Source: Anastrepha obliqua
Taxonomy: Eukaryota; Arthropoda; Insecta; Diptera; Tephritidae
NCBI RefSeq assembly: GCF_027943255.1
Contig: NC_072893.1
Location: 6,448,001-6,512,000 of the forward strand
Direction of reading: 5' to 3'
DNA: 64,000 nucleotides
The notes beneath the pieces are model-generated. The model worked only from the letters and a program-made list of their open reading frames with translations. It was not told the DNA's origin and ran no database searches. Shown here piece by piece: positions 55,990 through 64,000 of the stretch. The first letter of the stretch is position 1; each line of letters begins with the position of its first letter. Made by a program: the position numbers and the translations under genes.

Positions 55990-56576
55990 AAACTCGTGTT
56001 AAATCAAATCAATTTTCCTGTTTTACTTCGCATTGACTTTTGTTTTTTTTATCATTTTTATTTATTTTATTTTAACATTTTGTAATTTTGTTTATTTTTT
56101 ATTTTTTTGTTTTATTTTACTAAACTGGTACACTTGGTCTCTTTTTCAATCGAATATGTCTGATTATTCATTCTGAAGTTCATAGCAAAAATCAATTATT
56201 CTTGTGCCCGAATAAAGGGCGTACGAATCAATTCATACGACGTGAATAGCGTGAACTTCCAAATTTGAAGCCAAACACGCACATTTAACAATAATATGAA
56301 ATACCCCAAACTCAGAAATTCGCACATTTCATGTATTTCTCTATTTGGAATATGTAAGCATTCATATATAACAACAATTAACAATATACAATAATAATAT
56401 TACACATTGTTTCCCTCATAGAACTTCCAGGCCTTATTCACTCTTTAGCGCAGTCAATGCAAAATGAAGTGTTCACATTATCGCGCGAGCACTGTATATG
56501 TGGGAGTTAAGATTAGCAGGGTATATATTCCTATCAAAAGCTGTTTTATATGCATTTTGCGAATCGAAAATCAACT
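55990..56576. other. Intergenic, upstream of tRNA-Cys copy 4
   Basis: TTTTA-rich tract at 56030-56115, otherwise no gene. Confidence 0.45.
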
Positions 56577-56648
56577 GGGGATATAGCTCAGTGGTAGAGC
56601 ATTCGACTGCAGATCGAGAGGTCCCCGGTTCAAACCCGGGTGTCCCCT
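56577..56648 (+). tRNA. tRNA-Cys (GCA), copy 4
   Basis: Identical 72 nt. Followed by TAATAGG and T6 at 56656-56661. A short protein-like frame across this gene is an artefact. Confidence 0.98.
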
Positions 56649-57339
56649 TAATAGGTTTTTTGCTTCTTTTTGCATTTTAACTTTTTTGATAATTTAGAAT
56701 TATTCTTTGTAAAATTATTAACCCTTAACGATCCAGAAATATTTCCAGTTTACTTCCAGGTGAATTCATTTATAAGCAAACACACTTTTATTACTGTAAC
56801 GCGTTTTTTTGAGTATTTCTACTGTGCTGAAAAGGAGCATAAAAGTATCTTTTTTTTAATATAAATAAACTACACAAAATACCGTTTGTCTTGTGATCAT
56901 TTTAAATGACACGAGAGAGAAAAATCATATAAATATTTGCCTTTATTTACACGGACTTTTTTTTGGAACGCCTTTTCTTTGCCTTCATAGGAACCATTAA
57001 GCGATTTTGATCATGAAATCACCTTTTTTTTAAGCTACGTTCGATGTGCTTACGCCAAAACGCGCAAAGTGAGGAATACGTGTACTACATATATACACAT
57101 ACATACCATATATGTAAATATATTTTCGTATTCACTAAAATAAAAATACAGACATGCGGAATAATTTATTTTATTTCTTGTAAGAGTGTGGGGGCGTGCG
57201 TCTTTTAAACAGTTTATATGCATTTATTTATTTTTATTTTATTTATTGTTTGTTTTTGTTGTAATTAAACACTACTGCATGCATATTCAAAAAATGTCAT
57301 ATAAAACCTCGCTAAGAAAAAAATCACAAAAAGCACACT
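56649..57339. other. Intergenic, no gene recognised
   Basis: AT-rich spacer between tRNA-Cys copy 4 and tRNA-Pro, with no gene or clear transposon. Confidence 0.45.
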
Positions 57340-57411
57340 GGGCTCAACCGGGATTTGAACCCGGGACCTCTCGCACCCAAAGCGAGAATCATACCCCTAG
57401 ACCATTGAGCC
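57340..57411 (-). tRNA. tRNA-Pro (TGG)
   Basis: 72 nt on the minus strand including the discriminator. Acceptor GGCTCAA pairs with TTGAGCC; D arm GTCT/GATT region with AGGGGTAT loop; anticodon stem CTCGC/GCGAG around loop TTTGGGT gives TGG (proline); T arm CCGGG TTCAAAT CCCGG. An A7 run on the plus strand at 57317-57323 (T7 on the coding strand) is the terminator. Confidence 0.96.
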
Positions 57412-57989
57412 GCACATTAAATGATGTAAAACTTTCGCTTCTTAAGCAGCGTACATGCGCAATGTGGTATTGCTCAAATTCAACAAATTCACCACGAACA
57501 CGCGAATCCAACTTTATTAAAGCGTTGCCACTGCGCTACAAAATAGAAAGATATGCGAGCACACCACAATATAGAAAATATAATGCAAAAGAAGTGCCAT
57601 TCCAGTACTGCTATTTTGTACTTGGCGAATTCACAGAATTGGCTGTTTTGAGTGACGGCCGCACAGCAAATAAGCAAATATTTGAATGCAAAGTTACTTG
57701 TTTCTGAAATTTGATTTTTAAACGAAGCAAAGTAATGAGAAGTGTTATAATTTGAAAGCTCATAAAGCAGTTTTTTCCTTGGTGTTCAGTTGTAATCAAT
57801 GCTTATTTTGATTTTTAAACTAGCCTTGCTTTTCAGTTGCTTCCCCTTATTCTGTTTATTTTTTCGGTTGTTTTGCTTCTGTGCTGTTGTCACTACCTGG
57901 GATGGCGCAATCTTGTATGCTATCATTTTTGGGTTACACTTTGCATACCACAAACATTGATTAGGAATAAATAAATAAATAAAATTAGC

Positions 57990-58255
57990 AGTGATGCAGG
58001 TGGCCTACAGGCTCTAGTTAAACGGAGTCTAGGGAAACAAATAAAACACTGGCCACTCTCAGATATACCATCAGTTGTCGGAGTGGTGCACACTGCTTAC
58101 ACGATGCCAGCGGGCAATTGAACGCCATACGTTGGCTTCCGCAGGACCGTAGTTGGCTTCCACATAGAAATCAATTGTTAAGTTCTGAAAACCTACTAAC
58201 GATATTTCAGCACACTTTCTCCACCGACGGATCCAAAACCAGTGACGGTAGCGGA
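57990..58255 (+). pseudogene. Possible LINE RNase H scrap
   Basis: Plus strand encodes NAIRWLPQDRSWLPHRNQ and FSTDGSKTSDGSG, where TDGSK is the typical start of LINE RNase H domains. It is fused at about 58255 to the Tc1-like element. Only this motif supports the call. Sequence 57412-57989 is otherwise without a gene. Confidence 0.45.
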
Positions 58256-58467
58256 TCGTTCCCACGACAGTCGGTTCTACGTAACCGGAAAACGTTATTC
58301 GTCATTATGAAGAGAGCAAAAGCCAACGAAAAATTGCAGAAATTGTTTCTATTAGTTCCTATACTGTCCAGAACATTATAGACAAGTTTCGCCACGAAAA
58401 CAGAATAGAAGATAAGGGCAGATCTGCGCCAAATAAAATATTTAATGATGCCGATAAAAGGTAGATT

Positions 58468-59236
58468 GTGTGCAAAGTTAAAGAAAAACCCGATTTAAGC
58501 GTTCCAAAATTAACGAACGAAATCGAAAAATACCTAGACAAGATCTGTAACCCTGAAACTGTTCGTAGAGTTCTGCGCGCGGAAAATTTTCATGGAAGGA
58601 CTGCCCAAAATAAGCCGTTGATTAATGCTCGTAATAGAAAACAAAGAATAGAGTTTTGCAGACAACATTTGAACAAAGACATTTCGTTCTGGAAGTCCGT
58701 TGTTTTTGCGGATGAAAGCAAATTTAACCTTTTCAGGTCTGATGGGAAGTCCTGCGTTTGGAGAAAACCAAACACCGCGCTTCAACCATGTAATTTGCGC
58801 TCTACAGTTAAACACGGCGGTGGCAGTGTGATGGCATTGGGTGGCATGTCCTATTCGAAGGAAACATGAATAAAGAGATATATCTGGATCTACTAAAAGA
58901 TAACTCAGTACAAAGTGCGCATAAAATGGGCATTATGGATTCGTTTATTTTCCACGACAACGATCCCAGCATACTTCTGGTATTGTAAAAACTTGGCTTG
59001 TCTGGAACTGTCCAAATCTCAGCATGGAACAGAGTCCAAATCTCAGCATTATTGAGAATTTGTGTTCAGTGCTGGAAATTAAAATAAGAAACCACAATAT
59101 TTCTAATGCTTCTGATCTGAAACGGGGACTACAGGAAGAATGGTATAAAATTAGTTCCGATTATACAGCAAAACTTGTAGAACCTATGAATTCCCGATTA
59201 AAAGCTGTTCTGAATCAAAAGGGATACCCCACCTAA
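58468..59236 (+). pseudogene. Tc1-like DD34E transposase, frameshifted
   Basis: The N-terminal domain upstream (58300-58460) has stops. The main frame 58468-58869 has CKVKEKPDLSVPKLTNEIEK, NPETVRRVLRAENFHGR, QRIEFCRQHLNKDISFWKSV, VFADESKFNLFRSDGK (first catalytic D) and VKHGGGSVMALGGMSYSK. After a frameshift comes NKEIYLDLLKDNSVQSAHKM, FIFHDNDPS (second D), a stop, and from 59024 MEQSPNLSIIENLCSVLEIK, where the third residue is E in IENL. The C-terminus ends NSRLKAVLNQKGYPT. At least two frameshifts and two stops; inactive. Confidence 0.87.
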
Positions 59237-59433
59237 GTATTAGCCATAATCATGAAATCGAAATACTAATGTGTTTATGTTTTTTGAATACTTTTAATTT
59301 AGTGCATCATTTAAGCTGTGACCTTAAAACTGTAACTGAGTTATTTTAATTTGCCATATCTGTCTTATAAAGAAACATTTTTGACGTGATAACGTCTTAT
59401 AATTCGATTTAACAGGCTGCACGCACGAAAAAA

Positions 59434-59772
59434 TGTGTCGTTACCTTGCTCATTACTGTTCATATGTAGTTACCTTGCTCATATTAGTGTTACCTTGCTC
59501 ATTACTGTTCATATGTAGTTACCTTGCTCATATGTAGTTACCTTGCTCATATTAGTGTTACCTTGCTCATATGTAGTTACCTTGCTCATATGTAGTTACC
59601 TTGCTCATATGTAGTTACCTTGCTCATATGTAGTTACCTTGCTCATATGTAGTTACCTTGCTCATATGTAGTTACCTTGCTCATATTAGTGTTACCTTGC
59701 TCATATGTAGTTACCTTGCTTATATGTAGTTACCTTGCTCATATGTAGTTACCTTGCTCATATGTAGTTACG
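59434..59772. repeat. 19-bp minisatellite, 16 units
   Basis: Units of TATGTAGTTACCTTGCTCA, with interspersed variants TATTAGTGTTACCTTGCTCA and a first unit with GTGTCGTTACCTTGCTCA. The last unit decays into GTTACGTGAGCG. There are no spacers of unique sequence, so this is not a CRISPR array. Confidence 0.95.
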
Positions 59773-60119
59773 TGAGCGTATATATGTATGTATGTATATG
59801 CGCAAATGTACATATATAAATTCACGTATTTGTATTTGCATATGCCTTCTTATTGATTATTATTAATTTGATTCACTTGAAGAATTTAAAATAAAACCAA
59901 GTTTGTTAATAATACCTGTTGTTTTAATGTTATTATTATTATTTTTTTATTATATCTGAAGGAAAAAATGTATGGTAATATTTACCATATCTATACTAAT
60001 ATTATAAAGAGGAAAACTTTGTTTGTTTGGTTGTAATGAATAGGCTCAAAAACTACTGGACCGATTTTAAAAATTCTTTCACCATTCGAAAGCTACATCA
60101 CGAGTAACATGGATTATAT

Positions 60120-61760
60120 TTTATTTTGGAAATAGGGCTCGAGATATAGGTCAAAACGTGGACCCGGGTAACCTTCGGATGTGTATGTACAATATGGGTA
60201 TCAAATGAAAGCTGTTGATAAGTGCTTTAATACGGGGTAATTTTCATACCTATTGATGACTAGGGTCTGGAAATATATGCCAAAACGTGGACCCGCCGTG
60301 TCTTTGCACCGAATTAAACCAAACTTACACACATTGTTAAGTAGGTATTGAAGATGATTTCCGTATAGTTTGAATACCTATTGGTAGATAGGGTCTCGAG
60401 ATATAGGTCAAAACGTTGACCCGGGTAACCTTCGGATGTGTATGTACAATATGGGTATCAAATGGAAGCTGTTGGTGAATGCTTTAGTTCAGAGTATTTC
60501 CATCCGCTCCGTGACTAGGGTCTCGAGATAGAGACCAAAACGTGGACCCTAGAATGTGTTTGTACAATATGGATATCAAATGAAAGCTGTTGATAAGTGC
60601 TTTAATAGGGGGTAATTTTCTTACCTATTGATGACTAGGGTCTGGAAATATATGCCAAAACGTGGACCCGCCGTGTCTTTGCACCGAATTAAACCAAACT
60701 TACACACATTGTTAAGGAGGTATTGAAGATGATTTCCGTATAGTTTGAATACCTATTGGTAGATAGGGTCTCGAGATATAGGTCAAAACGTTGACCCGGG
60801 TAACCTTCGGATGTGTATGTACAATATGGGTATCAAATGGAAGCTGTTGGTGAATGCTTTAGTTCAGACTATTTCTATCTGCTCCGTGACTGGGGTCTCG
60901 AGATATAGGTCAAAACGTTGACCCGGGTAACCTTCGGATGTGTATGTACAATATGGGTATCAAATGAAAGCTGTTGATAAGTGCTTTAATACGGGGTAAT
61001 TTTCATACCTATTGATGACTAGGGTCTGGAAATATATGCCAAAACGTGGACCCGCCGTGTCTTTGCACCGAATTAAACCAAACTTACACACATTGTTAAG
61101 TAGGTATTGAAGATGATTTCCGTATTGTTTGGGTACATATTGGTAGATATGGTCTCGAGATATAGGTCAAAACGTGGACCCGGGTAACCTTCGGATGTGT
61201 ATGTACAATATGGGTATCAAATGGAAGCTGTTGGTGAAAGCTTTAGTTCAGAGTATTTCTATCCGTTCCGTGACTAGGGTCTCGAGATAGAGACCAAAAC
61301 GTGGACCCTAGAATGTGTTTGTACAATATGGATATCAAATGAAAGCTGTTGATAAGTGTTTTAATACGGGGTAATTTTCATACCTATTGATGACTAGGGT
61401 CTCGAAATATATGCCAAAACGTGGACCCGCCGTGTCTTTGAACCGAATTAAACCAAACTTACACACATTGTTAAGTAGGTATTGAAGATGATTTCCGTAT
61501 AGTTTGAATACCTATTGGTAGATAGGGTCTCGAGATATAGGTCAAAACGTTGACCCGGGTAACCTTCGGATGTGTATGTACAATATGGGTATCAAATGGA
61601 AGCTGTTGGTGAATGCTTTAGTTCAGACTATTTCTATCTGCTCCGTGACTGGGGTCTCGAGATATAGGTCAAAACGTGGACCCGGGTAACCTTTGGTTGT
61701 GTATGTACAATATGGGTATCAAATGAAAGCTGTTGATAAGTGCTTTAATACGGGGTAATT
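60120..61760. repeat. Higher-order satellite, 759-bp period
   Basis: Thirteen submonomers anchored on the motif RGGTCTCGAGATATAGGTC then AAAACG. The AAAACG anchors are at 60153, 60282, 60410, 60537, 60657, 60785, 60912, 61041, 61169, 61296, 61416, 61544 and 61671. Spacings are 129, 128, 127, 120, 128, 127 and then the same six again, so the array repeats exactly every 759 bp. Within a period two trimers alternate: the first member of each trimer is either long (GGGTAACCTTCGG type) or short (CTAGAATGTG type), followed by a CCGCCGTGTCTTTG type and a second GGGTAACC type. Confidence 0.95.
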
Positions 61761-62120
61761 TGTTATGTTATGTTATGTTATGTTATGTTATGTTATGTTA
61801 TGTTATGTTATGTTATGTTATGTTATGTTATGTTATGTTATGTTATGTTATGTTATGTTATGTTATGTTATGTTATGTTATGTTATGTTATGTTATGTTA
61901 TGTTATGTTATGTTATGTTATGTTATGTTATGTTATGTTATGTTATGTTATGTTATGTTATGTTATGTTATGTTATGTTATGTTATGTTATGTTATGTTA
62001 TGTTATGTTATGTTATGTTATGTTATGTTATGTTATGTTATGTTATGTTATGTTATATTATGTTATGTTATGTTATGTTATGTTGTGTTATGTTATGTTA
62101 TGTTATGTTATGTTATGTTA
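61761..62120. repeat. Pentanucleotide array (TGTTA)n, 72 units
   Basis: 360 bp of TGTTA with only two visible substitutions (TATTA at 62056-62060 and TGTTG at 62081-62085). It begins directly inside a satellite submonomer, right after CGGGGTAATT. Same unit, opposite strand, as 30211-30347. Long frames of MLCYV repeats here are artefacts. Confidence 0.98.
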
Positions 62121-62409
62121 AAGTATATGTTATGTTAATGTTAACTCATTCTCTATATCCATACAAAATATGTATCAAACAAATAAAATTAAAATTTTCT
62201 TTTGAAAAATGCAACCATTCAATCAGTATTTTCTTATGACGTTATCACGTTAAACTATCGTCAGTAAACCGACTTTGCAGACAACCTCTTTTTTGTTATA
62301 AAACATGTTATTTAACAAAAAAAATTTTTTTCTGTAATGGAAATACCATAAAATACATTTGATATTTTAATAAATTTTGGCTGCATCAAATAAGCTGTGA
62401 GTCACTGTA

Positions 62410-63103
62410 TATTCTCATTTCTGACTTTAACGAAACATGGAATCAAAATTTGTGAACTCTTAATTCGTCTATTTTTTATACACTTAAAAATTTTCGATTC
62501 GGTTTCGACCGCATATTCATAAAATTCAGTACAGTTCCGCCTCGGCCTCAAAAGTGATGTTCTGTCATTCCTTTAATATGTACCCACCCATTAAACTATT
62601 TTTAGCTGCTGCTGTTTTGTATTATTACCTTTAGTACCAATATGGACCTTCTCTTAAACATTTGTGGTAGTTTGAATTAATTCCTAATAATCTCGATGCA
62701 TTATTAGTATGATTTTCCATATTTTTTTTCTTTTTCAGCCTCTTCCAATTGAAAAACCTCGCTAACGATATACTATCCAAGGCAGCCAGTTTTACCGCTT
62801 TTTAATTTCAATTAGAAAAACAATTATGACACAATTTCTTATATATAGCTTTGTGAATTTCTGTAATTTAATATATTTTTTTATAATTATTAAAAACTTA
62901 TTATATGACTGTAAATAATATAAAAAATATGAAAACCTATTTCATAGAAATTGTTTTACAAATTAGTTATTATTTTTCCTTTGCGCAAGGCAATAAAGAA
63001 ATATACTAAGTTTCAGTCTTTCTAGTGTTAAAGTCCAATGCACACATAAATTAATAAAAATTCAAGCGAAAATGGAAAATATAACCTACTCTACGTATAT
63101 GTA
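62410..63103. other. Intergenic, no gene recognised
   Basis: AT-rich, no gene or repeat recognised between the Tc1-like right end and tRNA-Ala. Confidence 0.45.
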
Positions 63104-63176
63104 TGGAGATGCGGGGCATCGATCCCCGTACCTCTCACATGCTAAGCGAGCGCTCTACCATCTGAGCTACATCCCC
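63104..63176 (-). tRNA. tRNA-Ala (AGC)
   Basis: 73 nt on the minus strand with discriminator A. Acceptor GGGGATG pairs with CATCTCC (one G-T); D arm GCTC AGATGGTA GAGC; anticodon stem CTCGC/GTGAG (one wobble-type C-G/G-C mix intact) around loop TTAGCAT gives AGC (alanine); T arm CGGGG ATCGATG CCCCG. The short A4 run at plus 63075-63078 may provide a terminator. Confidence 0.95.
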
Positions 63177-63598
63177 TGTTGCACTAATGCCGTCCAATGT
63201 CTAATACGTGAGCAACAATTCAGTACTGTTACGGAGTGCACATGTACGAATAACGATCGCACTTACCGAAGCAAGTACAACGCATATACGAGTGAGGAAT
63301 ATTCTTTTTGCTGTTATTATTGCTGTTATTGTTGTTAATATAAATAAATACATACATATGTACATGCTTAGGACCCACCACTACTCTTTGGTATAAAATG
63401 ATTTGCGTATCAATTTGGCACATTGTATTTGTATTTATACACCTTCGTTTGTCTATTTAACATTTACTTGTTTTTTGTTCTTGTTTTTTAAACAAGTGTA
63501 CTTTAGTGTTTGTATGTAGCGAAACATTGCGTAGAGTAAGCACAAACAACTAAACATTATTGCGCTTGAGTAGACCTTTAACGCAAATATAATTGTGT

Positions 63599-63670
63599 GG
63601 GGATATAGCTCAGTGGTAGAGCATTCGACTGCAGATCGAGAGGTCCCCGGTTCAAACCCGGGTGTCCCCT
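63599..63670 (+). tRNA. tRNA-Cys (GCA), copy 5
   Basis: Identical 72 nt to copies 1-4. Followed by TAGTAAAC and T5 at 63679-63683. The spacer 63177-63598 and the tail 63671-64000 contain no other gene that I recognise. Confidence 0.98.
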
Positions 63671-64000
63671 TAGTAAACTTTTTACATTTTTTTATTAAAT
63701 CATTTTTTACTTTTTTATTTCATTTTCAGTTATTTATTTCATTTGCGTTATCTATATTGGCGCATTAGAAATAATGAATCAATGTAATATAAACATGAAA
63801 ACAGACATACCTACATGCATTACTTGCTATGAAATGTTGTTTTTGCTTTGGCCATTATTTAATATTATCGGATGTTGTATGAATGAAGCAGTAAGCAACC
63901 ACGTAATGTCAACTGAGCAGGATTACAGCGTCATAATTAATATTAAAATGAGTTCTATATTCATAGGTAGACGATAAGTAATGCAAAGAACTGAAGTAAT

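Larger units (their letters stand above)
59374..62254. mobile_element. Tandem-repeat-bearing element with short inverted ends
   Basis: ACGTGATAACGTC at the left (59376-59388) is mirrored by GACGTTATCACGT at the right (62238-62250). Between them lie, in order, a 19-bp minisatellite, a non-repetitive stretch starting near 59990 (ATACTAATATTATAAAGAGG), a higher-order satellite, and a pentanucleotide array. A related left end occurs at 50700-50885. No protein is encoded. The ATACTAATATTATAAAG text resembles what I recall of insect Helitron-type non-coding elements; this is weak inference. Confidence 0.6.
58256..62407 (+). mobile_element. Tc1-like transposon, right inverted repeat interrupted
   Basis: Transposase remnants at 58270-59236 are followed by an inner repeat GTGCATCATTTAAGCTGTGA (59302) and, 3 kb on, an outer repeat GCTGCATCAAATAAGCTGTG at 62380 that ends CACTG followed by TA (62408-62409). 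The inner and outer repeats have the same orientation. Taking out the tandem-repeat insertion (about 59374-62254) leaves about 225 bp between the start of the inner repeat and the end, a length typical of IR/DR-type Tc1 ends. The left end is lost or unrecognised, replaced by a LINE scrap. Confidence 0.65.

Noticed and set aside
56498..56680. 60-residue open frame over tRNA-Cys copy 4
   Set aside because: It is the tRNA gene read as protein.
57186..57707. 173-residue plus-strand open frame
   Set aside because: Crosses the antisense of tRNA-Pro and shows no known domain; likely chance.
59434..59772. Regular short repeats that might suggest a CRISPR array
   Set aside because: Repeats are directly adjacent with no unique spacers, and the sequence is from an animal genome; it is a minisatellite.
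61733..62239. Open frames of up to 168 residues made of repeating MLCYV
   Set aside because: They are the translation of the pentanucleotide array in its stop-free frames; the same happens on the other strand at 30117-30420.

Overview
This window looks like a gene-poor, transposon-saturated stretch of a dipteran genome, most plausibly a tephritid fruit fly. The basis is AT-rich DNA with eukaryotic RNA polymerase III tRNA genes, many mariner, Tc1 and rosa-type (DD41D) transposase remnants, RTE, Jockey and RNase H-bearing LINE fragments, and a tRNA-derived SINE present in nine copies. The tephritid assignment is inference from TE flavour, not a database match. I found no host protein-coding gene. 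Almost every readable open frame is a transposon protein or a by-product of simple repeats.

Layout. 0-20 kb: scattered SINEs, a nearly intact mariner (3020-4298), a Tc1-like deletion derivative (9852-10747), a LINE RNase H/tail fragment (13.9-14.6 kb), and an RTE-like LINE (17.3-18.7 kb) abutting a non-coding dispersed repeat (18.7-19.8 kb). 20-35 kb: a terminal-repeat candidate, a LINE ORF1 relic, a mariner carrying a LINE 3'-end insertion, a second SINE family with a perfect 13-bp target duplication (26684-27236), a pentanucleotide array and more SINEs. 35-45 kb: LINE fragments, a DD41D element with a TA duplication inside a LINE ORF1, and a nest at 42.1-45.1 kb in which one mariner holds a SINE, an RTE LINE and a second, deleted mariner. 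45-64 kb: five identical tRNA-Cys(GCA) genes on the plus strand, plus tRNA-Pro(TGG) and tRNA-Ala(AGC) on the minus strand, interspersed with a Jockey-like LINE, a TTAA-flanked MITE, a foldback hairpin split by a SINE, and a Tc1-like element whose right inverted repeat is interrupted by about 2.9 kb of tandem repeats.

The most unusual structure is at 59.4-62.25 kb. A 19-bp minisatellite, a higher-order satellite with an exact 759-bp period made of six roughly 127-bp submonomers, and a pentanucleotide array lie together between short inverted ends. A second dispersed copy of the same repeat end at 50.7-50.9 kb has only two 19-bp units, which suggests how the minisatellite arose. The only genes likely to serve the host are the seven tRNA genes; everything else is mobile DNA in various stages of decay.
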